A stretch of 64,000 nt of DNA from Musa acuminata AAA Group. Taxonomy: Eukaryota; Streptophyta; Magnoliopsida; Zingiberales; Musaceae. Location of the stretch: contig NC_088340.1 of NCBI RefSeq assembly GCF_036884655.1, positions 1,440,001-1,504,000 on the forward strand, written 5' to 3'. Position 1 is the stretch's first letter; each line of letters starts with the position of its first letter. The position numbers were made by a program, and so were the translations under genes. Below the pieces are notes generated by a model that searched no databases, had not been told where the DNA came from, and worked only from the letters and a program-made list of their open reading frames with translations. This document shows positions 44,347 to 55,031 of this stretch, one piece after another.

Positions 44347-45600
44347 TGATAGAAGAGCGAGCGATGGAGGCGGACGCGAATGCTAAAAGGGAGAAGACAC
44401 GCACCGACTCGCTTAGTGATCTCCAAACAGGAAGCCGGAGACGAGGACAGGGACTAAAATTCGATTATTCTTCTTTTGGAGGGTCGAGAAGCAGAAAGAG
44501 GAAGGCCGAGGCGGTGCGAGAGCGCAGTGGAAGAAGAAGAAGAAGAAGAAGAAGAAGAAGAGGAAGAGGAGGAAAAGAAGGCGAAAAGAACGAACGCGCC
44601 GTCGGCAGTGGTGGGAACGGGATGTAGTCGTGGAATAAAGGAAAAGAGAGGGGGATAAAAGTCAAAAAGGAAAAGCTCGAATTAAAAAAGGAGCAGGTGA
44701 GATTACCGCTGACACGGTATCGACAGTTTCACGGTCGATTCGGGGAATTTTGACGAGGGGGGATGCGGTGCGATGGCATACGGACGGTTACCGAAACCGA
44801 GATCACCGCGACGGGCCCATCAAACGGCGTTGTTGATGAGGGCCGATCCGAACTTTTGGCCTCTTGGCACCGCAAAAGCGGGAGGTGAGCTGACGCTGCG
44901 GTCACCAGAACTGAGATTAACGGCGCGTCGTAGGCCAAGACGGTCACGGTGGCTCCGATAACCGGCGAAAGCACCTCCGATAGGTTTTTGAGATTTTAGT
45001 TGGCCACGTATCGGACGGTAATCTGACTGTCCCTCACCAAATCGGAGTGACGGTTCAGTCCGTTTGAGTCACGTGGTCGCTTGTGCACGGCAGCAGCGTT
45101 TCTTTCATCCACAAGAAGAACGCCGCCCTTCTTCGTTGGAGATACAAACAACAAATCATGCAGCCTTTTCCTTCACTCACTTTTTAATGCTCGGATACTG
45201 TTTAACGGTAAGGAAGAAAGAAGTTGTTGACGTGTCATCAATGATGTAGTCCCAACTATAGAATTATTTGAGATGAACATAAGTGTAAGTATAGAAGTTT
45301 TTAATTCGATCATAATAATTCGAGGTACATTAGTATAAGCATAAATAGTTAAAAAATAACTGTTCTTTTTATTATGTTGAAGATAAATTTTTATATATGA
45401 TTGAATATTCTACGGGAAGCAGTCTCTAACCGTCTCTAATAATATTCCTTTTGTCTTTTATTCACATAAGTGACAAAGGGGGATAACCTATAATCGTTTA
45501 TTTTGGAACCTTATTCACGTGAGCAAATAATTGAAGGGTGGCCTCTGTCTTTTCCTTTCACCCTGGACACCACATTCATTTATCCCCACCTAAAATGTGC
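44347..45600. other. Promoter region of the DUF620 gene and spacer
   Basis: GC-richer up to about 45000, with an AAG-type purine run (44530-44570) some 210 bp upstream of the start codon. After that the sequence turns AT-rich. I see no gene. Confidence 0.45.
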
Positions 45601-45639
45601 TTTGGGACGAACATCGACTCTGCGCATTAGGCGATTGAG

Positions 45640-47268
45640 TGATGATTGAAGGTCTTTTCAACTCTGCACATTAGGCAAACGTTAACAGGGTCGGGGGACG
45701 CTTGACCCACATCTTGAATCAACGGCCTTGGTCCCTCGGGAAGGGGTCACTTCTCGTCTATGAGCCCTCCTTAGTAATAGATCAATCCTTACCAATGTAA
45801 ATCTGACCCTCCTTCGAGCATGGAGGTCGACAACAATAGAGGTTGATTTCTCGACCTTCGTGACTCGACAAAAGTGAAAGGGAAGGGTTGGGTTTCTTGA
45901 CTTTCATACCTCGGATGGAGGAAGAGGTTCGGTTTCCCAACCTCCCTAGCTCGGTGAGGACCACAAGTGAGGAGTGCGAGCATTGCTAATGGCGATCTAT
46001 TACTGACCTACCCCTCCCATCATTGAGAGGCCCATCTCCGGTAGAGGAAACTCATCTTTTCCCAACCTAGTCGAGTTTCCCGATTGTCATGCTTCAAATA
46101 GATGAGGTGGTCGGGTTTCTCAACCTCCTTGGCATAGTGACGACCACAAGCAATGGGTGCGAATGCTCCTAGTGATGGTCCATCATCGATCTACCCCTCT
46201 TCTTCTACTCACCATCGTGGTGGGTTGTAGGTGGTGTGGAGGTGGGCTCTTACTCAATTCATCCCCAAGGGACTTATGTCGGCCAACGGGTCCATAATGA
46301 GAATATTGTGAAGCCTCCCATCATCGACCTACCCCTCTTCTTCTCCTCGCTATTGAGTTGGGCCACAAGAGGAGTCGAGGTAGGCTGTAAGTGGCTTAGA
46401 GGTGGGGTCCTCTGCTCATCCCTACGGAATCCATATGGGGCAATGGGTCGACAGCGGGGATGCTGCAAAGCCCCCCATCGCCAACTTGCCCCTCTTTTCA
46501 TCTACTCTCCATTGAGGTGGGCTATGAGAGGAGCTAAAGCAAGCTACAAGCAATGCCCCTTTTCCTTTACTCACTATCAAGGAAGATTGAATGAGGAGCC
46601 AATGCAAGCTGTAGGTTGCACTGAGGTGGGCTCCTCCTCTGCTCATACTCGAGGGGCCCACGTTGGGCAACGAGTCCACAATGAGGATACTGTAAAGTCC
46701 CCCATCGTTGACCTGCCCCTCTTCCTCTACTCATTGTCGAGGCAAGTTGTGAGAGGAGTTGGGGCTGGTTGTATGTAGTGCCTCTCTTCCTCTATTTATC
46801 CTTGAGTGACCCATATCGAGTAATAGGTCCACAATAGGGATGCTACGAAGTCTCTCATTGTCAGCTTACCCCTTTTCCTCTGCTCGCCATCAAGGTGAGC
46901 TGCAAGAGGAGCCAAGGAAGGTTGTAGGCAATGCGAAGGTGGTCTCCTCCTTTATTCGTCATGGAGGGGGTCGAGTTTCTTAACCTCTACTCCTCATGCT
47001 ATAGGTGGTGTCAAGGTAGTCCCCTTCTCTATTCATTATGGAGGAGAGGGTCAAGTTTCCCAACCTAACGATGATCCATCGCTGACCTGCCCCTCCTATC
47101 ATCATGGGACCCATCTCGAGCAGAGGGGCTCATTTCTGCCCAAGGTGTCCATATCTCCTTTTTTTTTTTTTTTTGTTATGGGCCTCTAAGTTGATGGGTT
47201 ACATTGAGCAGTGGCCTATCCACCTCAAGTAAAAGAGGGGTCGACACTCTACCTCCTTTCTTCATGCA
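45640..47268. repeat. Diverged tandem array, GC-richer, units of about 150-230 bp
   Basis: The region repeats blocks such as gggtcca.aatgaggatact, aagcccccatc, gacctgcccctcttcctct and gaggtgggctgtgagaggag. The landmark g.gtccacaatgaggat.ctg.aaag falls at about 46286, 46445, 46673 and 46826. A second block with gaggtcgg.tttcccaacct recurs at about 45840-46120 and 46980-47060. Units are diverged and unequal. Frames here stay open only because of the repeat composition. It lies on the gypsy side of a solo LTR and may be the decayed tail of the same retroelement. Confidence 0.7.
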
Positions 47269-47273
47269 TTCTT

Positions 47274-48770
47274 TGCTAGTCATAGGTGCCCAGCAAGCCA
47301 ATCACGTGAGTGATGGCACGTGTGACTTGATACAGAATCTTTTTGCTTATTATATTTTGGCATATATCACTTTATAACTATTGCATAAATGCATATATAT
47401 ATATTGTGATGTCCTTGGATTTGTGCAATGGGAATCGGATCGTGATGAGATCACGATAATGAGATCGATTCACCTTTAAACACATATCCTAAATAATCCC
47501 GGTCATAGGTTACTCGAGAGGGACATCGTGATAACCGGATAGACTGGTGTGCTGTATACCCGTCCATATGATGGATGCAGCTGGTCTCATAGCTGCTCGT
47601 GTAGGGACACTAGGGATACAGTACAGGTGCTCATTGGAGAATGAGTTCACTGATTGATCCGCTTACGGAATGCTGGATGGTTGATGATGCCTTATTGTCA
47701 GACAATGATTCCGTAGTCCTAGTGGTGTATCTGGTCCTTAGACTTGAGACACCAAGGATGTCCTGTATGAGTGCTCCACTCTTTGATACCAGACTTATAG
47801 GTTTGGCTGTTCCCAGATCTAGTACAGCTGGTCATTGGGAGTGGTAGTCGACCTTACGAGGGCTATTGAGTGTCGACAGAGGATCATCCACTCTCGGCGT
47901 CATGAGAGGAATATCCTATGTGTTCTTGCTCAGACAAATCCCTAGTCAGGGTCATTCGGGTTGAGAGAGAAAGAGTTCTCCGGGAGAATCCGATTAGAGC
48001 GAGACTCGAGTAGAAACCGTATGGGTCTGACAACACCATGCTCGATATACGGTCTCTGGGATATTAGATGGATGAGGGATTATAGGTACATGGTAACTGA
48101 GGACAGACAGGTCCAATGGATTGGATTCCCCTGTATCGTCTGGGGACTATGGCGTAGTGGCCTAGTATGTCCGTAGTTGATGAGTCAAGTGAATTATTAC
48201 AGAGATAATAATTCACTCAGTCAGAAGGAGTTCTGACAGGTATGACTCACGGCCAGCTCGATATTGGGCCTAGAGGGTCACACACATATGGTAGGCATTG
48301 CGATGAGTAGAGGTTCGGATATGAGATATCCGACGGAGCCCTTGTCTTATTGGATGCAGATCCAATACCCACTAGGGAAGGACCCATTAGGGTTTGACAC
48401 GGGATCTCTATAAATATGAGGGATTCACAGCCTCATAGGCTAGAGTCTTTGCTTGCCTTTCCTATTCTCCTCTCCCTCTCCACCTCAGAGTAGGCCTGGA
48501 GTTTTGAGGAGCGTCGTCGCAACCCTACTGTGTGGATCACCGCTAGAGAGGAGGACGCTTGACCTCCTTCACTCTCTCATAAGGATCTGCAAGGAAACAG
48601 GGATATACGATCTCCCTAGGTAACACAATCTCTATATGCAGTTTTGTGTTTTGCGGATTTTTGCGCATCAATCTTCGCACGACGACGAACATCTTTTTGG
48701 GAATCGGGGATTTTGTTTTTCTTGTTCTTCCGCTGCGCATATGATGTCGCCCCCCAATGATTTCCCAACA
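47274..48770. mobile_element. Solo LTR, 1497 bp, with perfect 5-bp target duplication TTCTT
   Basis: The block begins TGCTAGTCATAGGTGCCC and ends TGATTTCCCAACA, giving the standard TG...CA ends. It is flanked by ttctt on both sides (47269-47273 and 48771-48775). Near the right part it has LTR-like promoter signals: tctataaatatgaggg at about 48410 (TATA) followed by a CT-rich leader. There is no primer-binding site, polypurine tract or coding sequence, so the internal part was lost by recombination between two LTRs. Confidence 0.85.
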
Positions 48771-48775
48771 TTCTT

Positions 48776-49430
48776 TCCCTTGTGTCTTCCGCCATGACAA
48801 ATCTACTTGCATGAGGGTTGGGTTTCCCGACTTATGTGCATTGGATATATTTTGATTTGTGTCTCCCATCGTGATAGGTTTATTCTTATTGAGGTTAGGT
48901 TTTCTCGTCTTATACGACTCAGATATATTTGGTCTTAGGCTTCTCATCGTGGCAACTTTCTTATAATATGATTTAGGTTATCCTGACTCATGTGGAAAGG
49001 GTATATTTTGTCTTATACCTCTCATAATTGTGGGTTTCTTATTATATGGGTTGAGTTTTTTTTACTCATGTGCCTCGGGCACATTTTGTCTTTGCCTTCC
49101 GTCATAATGATTTTCTTATTACAAGAGTCAGATTTTTTAGATTCATATACCTTGGGTATATTTTTATCTTTTGCCTCCTATCGTAATAGATTTTTTTATT
49201 ACATGAGTCGGATTTTCTCGATTCATGCACCTCGGGCATATTTTGTCTTATGCCTCCTACTATGATGGGTGTCTTTTGACATGACTTAGGTTTTTTTTTT
49301 ACTCATGCACCTTAGTATTTTGTCTTGTGCTTCTCGCCATAGCGGGTTTCTTATTGTATGAGTTGGGTTTTTTCGACTCATATACCTCAACAACATTTTA
49401 TCTTATGCCTCCTACTGTGGCATGTTTTTT
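48776..49430. repeat. Tandem array, about nine units of 77-80 bp
   Basis: The unit reads roughly catattttgtcttatgcctc, then cta(c/t)cgtgatgggtttctta, then a ttacatgagtcgggtt block, ttctcgactcatgcacctcg. About nine diverged copies run head to tail from the right edge of the solo LTR to the start of readable gypsy sequence. The frames inside are by-products of the repeat. Confidence 0.85.
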
Positions 49431-49439
49431 TCATATTTT

Positions 49440-51360
49440 TCGAGGTGGTCTTTGGACATTAATCACTTTTGCGCTTTCCGATGCTAGTACTAATTGGGAA
49501 CTTCATCACCATATGGTAGATCAACACCACCACCCTCAGTCTGTTCAATATGGGTGGCCTATGATTGTGTTATATATCGAGGGGATATCCATCATCGTGA
49601 ATTTAGTTAGTATCATTTTAGAGCAATGCTCGTCTCTGAATGTGACATGTAGGCTCCTGGTCCCGAGAGGGGAGATAGAGTCACTAGTGAACCCCATTAG
49701 TAAAGAAGTCAGAGGAGTAAGATTGTTAGTCGAGAACTTGAGTTTTTAGAAAGCACAAAAGTAGATGATATTAGCAGAGTTATATATGCCAATTATGACC
49801 CTTTTCGCTCGAGCGTTGATCATTCACATAGAAACTATCAAGGCATTATCATGATTTGAGTCAAGATACTTCATCTCTTCCTCCTTAAAAGTTATATACA
49901 GGTCATCTTCTGTCCTCGGGCACTTTTCAATGGTAGCTCGGGCATAAACCTTACGACCTGAGTTGTCTCCCCCCGAGTTTGGTCCATAAATGATGATGTC
50001 AATATGTCTGTCTCTCTATTGACCTCTAAGGTTTGGGTGAGGGCTTTCGGTGCTTTTAGACAAACCACAAGAGGTGTTCCCGATATATGAATTCTTCAAT
50101 CTGCTCTTTTAAGTCGTGATAATCATTTGTGTCATGGTCGTAATCCCCGTAGAATCGATAGTGTTTAGACTTGTCTCTTTTTGTCAATGGGGTCTTCATC
50201 GAGTGAGGGTATTTCAAGAGCTCCTTTTTTTTTATATGTAGAAAAACTTCAGTTCTAGCAAAATTTAGGAGGGTAGACTTGGACCTTGGGTGAGATAACT
50301 CGGGTTGTTCGTTTCTCTTTCGATGTAGTGAACTCCGGGGTTAAGGCTGATTATAGCCACTCCTATTTCAACCTCTTACATGACTCTTCATACTTGCTTG
50401 AGACTATTGTCTTAGCGATGATGTATTGATTAGCCCTTTGAAGTATCTATGATATAGTTGTTGGTAGTCTCTCTATCAATGACAAGAAGAGGCGAGATGG
50501 CTTTAGTCCCATCATGAAGGTTTATATTATAAGTGATAGATAGACATCTACCATACCTCATATCTGCTCATGAGCTGAATGACGTAGTTTACGAGTGTTT
50601 TTTCCTCTCCTTTCCTGAGTTTAAGGAGCATTCTAGTCGATGGTCGCAGACATACATTCTTAAGGAAGTGAAGTTTGAACTCCTTCACAAGCTGGGCAAA
50701 AGAACTAAGGGAAAGCGACTTTAGGCGAGCATATCATTCTCATGTCAGGCCTCTTAACGTGGTTGGGAAGGTGTGATACATCAAGATGTCTGAAATGTCA
50801 TACAATGATATTTGGGTATGAAAATTTGTAATGTGCTTTGTCGAGTTGACACTGCCATCGAGCGCCTCCAAGGACAAGAGGTAGAAGTTCATTGGAATCA
50901 GTTCCTCCTATATTTTCTCGGTGAACAACCACTAACCCAAGGTGGGGTCGACTACTGCTCCCCTTTTGAATATTAGAACTCTCGTTGTATCTCCTCCAAA
51001 TGCCTACTCATCTCTTGTAGTTGGATTGATAAGGAATCTTATATCTACTCTACCGATTGGGCCTTAGATTTAAGCAGGGGTAGAGTGGTGGTGTGGTTTG
51101 ATGAATTCTATAGTTGAGGATCGAAGTGCACCCTTGATTAACAGTTCAACGAGTCTTGGGTGCTCTTGGGATGTCAGTGTCACGTCGAGTTAGGGAACCT
51201 CGACAAGTGCCGATTGTGGTGGAGTCGATGATGACGATTGAGCTGGTGGAACTACTTGTTGAGTTAACTGAGGCAAAATTAGAGAGATGACCTATATCGT
51301 ACTTGTTAGTGTCTGTACTTGCTAAATGAGATTTAAAAACACTACGATGGGAACAAGCAT
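49440..51360 (-). mobile_element. Degraded Ty3/gypsy gag-protease remnant, minus orientation
   Basis: On the minus strand, from right to left, gag-like sequence can be read at about 50745-50600 (SFAQLVKEFKLHFLKN..., TLVNYVIQ). The pre-zinc-finger segment YGDYDHDTNDYHDLKEQIEEF lies at about 50160-50090. The segment that follows the protease, NRLRVVVLIYHMVMKFP, is at about 49560-49480. These are standard landmarks of plant gypsy polyproteins in the right order. Stops and frameshifts break every frame. Reverse transcriptase and integrase are not seen to the left, where the tandem arrays and the solo LTR lie instead. Confidence 0.75.
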
Positions 51361-51907
51361 ATGGCTTAGGGTCGTCTCTGGGGTTAAGAGATTCGGTTCA
51401 TTGAATAGATATTAGTATTGTATCGATGTCTGCACCGAGGTGGATGCACCCATGTGCAGAAAGGATGGCTATTGCCCCCCCAAGTGAGAGTACTATGGGT
51501 CGTGGGCAAAGTTTCTTCGCTCATGTGTCCATTAAGAGGGTTGAGGGGCATCATTATTGTAAAAGCGAACCCGCTTTTCAATGCAAAAATGATATGAGTA
51601 AAAGTTTTCGATGTCTTAGTCAACCCGACATGATTCAAACACGTATACACGAGGTTGTTTGAAAGTCTCGGATATGGTAACACAGATTTCTTAAGGTGCC
51701 ACATGCATAAAGATTGAGGTAAGAAGAGACTTTTCAACCTGATCCATCTAATTCCCAAGTTACAAACCCGAGGATCAAACAAATTTGATCGATAGTTCGT
51801 ATATGTGATATGGTTGATTTCTGTAGAGGAACTGTTTCTAACATCAAAATACCGGCATATTTCCCGTTCCATGAGATCATATCTTCATCCCCTGCACATT
51901 ACTCATG
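51361..51907. other. Spacer between the gypsy remnant and the APD-type gene
   Basis: About 550 bp with no recognisable gene. The left part may belong to the gypsy 5' region, and the right part is the 3' flank of the RING ligase gene. Confidence 0.35.
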
Positions 51908-54005
51908 CTATAGACCTGGCAATCTTCTCCACTTGTGAATGAGCCTTCTACAGATGGGACAGACCTTGTTTTGCTCCTCGATCACCCTGCAACCAAAGCC
52001 CACACACACTTGTAAGCTTTCTCTTCTCGCATGGAGACAGACCAAAGGCCATTGCTTTACCTCTGCGCACAGGAGCAGCAAGCGACGCTGTGGCCGCAAG
52101 GGGTGAAGAAGCAACTGCGCCTCTCGTCGTAGCAGATGACGCATATCTTCCCGTCGTACAGGTCGTCGGCGGTGCAGCACACGCTCGACTCCGCCTCCTC
52201 TTCCGTGGCTCCGTAACCGCAGGCCATCTCTTTCCTCGGCGCTATCGGCTGTGTCTCCGCCTCCGCCTCCGCCGCCGCCGCCTCAACGCCCTGCTCTCGC
52301 CTCGTCTGCTCAACGCAGCATGCTCCAAGATGCTTGAGTATGACGGAAACAATCACGACCAAAAAGCCTGCAACAATCACACAACATACATTAGCATCTC
52401 TTGTTTCCTTGTTCGATCTAGATTCAAGTGAGCGGCAGGCAACCCACCTGTGACTAAGAAGTAGGAAGTCAAGCGGGCTACGAAGGAGAGTTGGATGTGC
52501 CAAACCTTGAGGGGCACCTAATTAAGGAACAAACGCCATGGATTCGAGTGTCTTTATGTAGAGGCTCGGATAAGATCTGAGAACGCTTACCTCACTGTCT
52601 GATGTTGCCAACACATAGTACTGGGCGTTGGGGAACAGAAGCTTGAGCTTGCATTCGCCATTGCTGGTGGAGCATATGCTTGTGGCTTTGCTGGTGTCGT
52701 ACATTTTGGATGCGATCTTTATGTTCATGTTCATGGTGATGCTCCGAAGAGAGAGATTGATGACGCCAAGGTAATACATGCCGTCCTCCGCAACAGTGAA
52801 TTCTCGGTTGCTACCTGAGGATGCAAAGGAAAGCACAGTGTAATGTATCATCATCATCCACAGCAATGCCATTCTCTGCTTCGATTCCTGGGCTTTGAAA
52901 GGAACGTTTGTTTCTTTCACTGGTTCGATCACAAAGAACTCGAAAGAGTGGGGGATGATAGCTTAAGCTTTTGGATTGTGTTCGTAAATAACTTAAGCTT
53001 AAGCTTAAGTTCGTAAATAAATCAGCTGCTAGCCTTTGTTGATCACATGCAAATAAATAATGATCATAAGAAGAGATAAATTGCAGGTGTTCATTTACCA
53101 TCCCTTGAGTTGCCCATGTCATCATGGGAGTATCTCTCCAGCTCCTCCAAGTTCTGTTCTCCTGTCACAATTTTAGTTCGAATGGATCAGCAACACCAGA
53201 AGAAGAAGAAGAAGAAGAAGAAGAAGAAGAAGATGGCCAAGCTTTCTGTAAAACTCAAGTCAACCCAGATTACCCTTGATCAAAACCACAAGCATGTCTG
53301 CATAGCTCTCACCACCATAACCCACCTGCCATGCCATCCAAATCCTGGATCCTCTGTTCAACCACATGGAGAATCCCTAACCAAAGATCAAACGAAATTT
53401 ATATTTGCCAGTGATGGATGGCTCAACCTGATAACGACGTAGAAATTGATCGAGATAATTTTATTTTATTTCTTTCTATCAAGTGTATGATGTAAGTCCA
53501 AATGAATAATGAGTAGTGTATGAATATTTTAAGTTCAAATACTGAAGAGAAGGAATTCAAACTCATATGTTTGTATCTTCCTACTGTTAAGGACAGTCGG
53601 GGGATGGAAATCTCACCTGGCGACTGTAGGTGTCGACGAAGAGATCACTGGAAATGGTCCAATTTGTTTCGGAGCTCAGCTGTGGCCTGTCGTTGAATCC
53701 GTAGAGCAGCAACCCTTGGCCTGCTTCGTCTTTGACCTGCAGCTGCTCCACGAAGAGCGAGCTGGTCATCATCATCCGCGACGAGTTGGGACCCAAAGCC
53801 AGGTGGTTGCTGCCGTAGTAACCGTAGCGAAGGCTCAGAGCCGCTGCACTTCAGATGATGCAAACCGAGAGCATAAGAAGAGAGGGGATTCAGATGAGGA
53901 GGAAGGGGGAAGAGATCAACTGGGGGCGGATTACATGCCACATAGCCACGCGAGCAGCGGGAGGAGGGCTCGAGCGCAGTGGCGTTGGTCCCTGCGCGGA
54001 GGCAT
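51908..54005 (-). CDS. Membrane-bound RING E3 ubiquitin ligase, APD (ABERRANT POLLEN DEVELOPMENT) type
   Basis: There are eight exons: 54005-53935, 53848-53617, 53376-53274, 53161-53099, 52814-52591, 52517-52448, 52367-52061 and 51986-51908. They encode 382 residues, and every junction was checked for frame. The N-terminus is short (MPPRRDQRHCARALLPLLAW...) and gives transmembrane helix 1 (about 13-30), followed by the family hallmark SLRYGYYGSNHLALGPNSSR. A lumenal beta-rich domain follows, with SSETNWTIS, FSMWLNRGSRIWMAW and DGMYYLGVINLSLRSITMN. Transmembrane helix 2 is at about 243-265. The C3HC4 RING at 330-369 (CVICYDERRSCFFTPCGH ... CPIC) supplies the E2-binding site. APD proteins act in endomembranes and pollen mitosis; that role is family knowledge. 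Exon 2 uses a ctgaag acceptor, chosen because the nearer gtgcag breaks the frame. Intron 3 contains an AAG microsatellite. Confidence 0.92.
53199..53233. repeat. (AAG)n microsatellite in intron 3 of the APD-type gene
   Basis: A pure run of about eleven aag triplets. On the gene strand it reads (CTT)n and sits about 40 bp from the acceptor of exon 4, so it may act as part of the pyrimidine-rich splice region. Confidence 0.92.
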
Positions 54006-55031
54006 GCGGCGGAGGGAGAGGCTCGAGGTGGGCGGGCGAGGGAGGATCGGTGAGCGTGCAGATTATGAGAGGAGTAAGACGAGACAAATCTGGAGGGAGA
54101 TCGTAGCAGCAGCTACCGGTCGTCGTGAAGACCGATGGAGAGGGGAGCCAACCACCGTTCCCGAGCTGGGGAATGGTGGGAGTATGTGGTTCCACAAGCT
54201 GTGTGGGAAGGGCTGATGTCGAATCTTTGGTGTTGGATGTGATCCGACCTGTGTCATTTTTTCCAGCAAAATATAAATTATGTTTGTTTTGTCAAACTTG
54301 TCTAATTAAATCAAATTCTTTCGACGTGGATTTTTAGTTATTTTTCTTTGAAAAAAAAATCTCGATAAAATCAAGCATAATTTTGCAAAATAGAATTTCA
54401 ATTATTTTATCAAAAAAAAAAGATGAAAAATATATTCGATATCATATGATTAAATAATTACCTCAGCTCCTTCTAAATCAACTTTGAACATTACGCAGTA
54501 ACCAAAACTCTTTAAAGCAAATCATCAAGCTTTTTGTACGATTCACTCACGCAAGAATTCATTATGTTCATGTTTTTTGCAAAAGAATAAATGATGAAAT
54601 TGGATTTTGATTCCAAGACCCTCTAATGATCCGATAAAGCATTTTTTACCAGCTAAACTAACGCCTTCTTCATGATCTCATGCATGAAAGGGTGGGTTGC
54701 CATTGTCGGTGATAATGACAGACAAGCAGTAGTAGAACATATTGAACATATTTGCTAAAGATGGAATTGTCGAAATAAAAAAAGGATAAAACATATCGTT
54801 CTAATAGGGTAGAATTTGCCAGAAGAAAACAGGGCCAAACCAATACAGACACTAAAAGGAACACCAGGGCAACAGTTTCATATATGAATCGTACACCACC
54901 AGTGATTACCTGAGCAATTACAGGCCAGTAGAAAAGAGGATCTCAAGGAAACCATCTGATAAATATTCTTCAAAAGCCAAAACATCCAATAGCTCCTTCA
55001 GAATCCTGAAATCTTAGCTGCAGCATGATAC
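54006..55031. other. Promoter of the APD-type gene and 3' flank of eIF5A
   Basis: GC-rich leader and promoter sequence at 54006-54230, then AT-rich spacer with A-runs, then the likely eIF5A 3' UTR from about 54850. I see no gene. Confidence 0.45.

Noticed and set aside
46236..46778. Open plus-strand frame of 180 codons
   Set aside because: It runs through a tandem array; openness comes from the repeat composition and the units are not conserved at the protein level.
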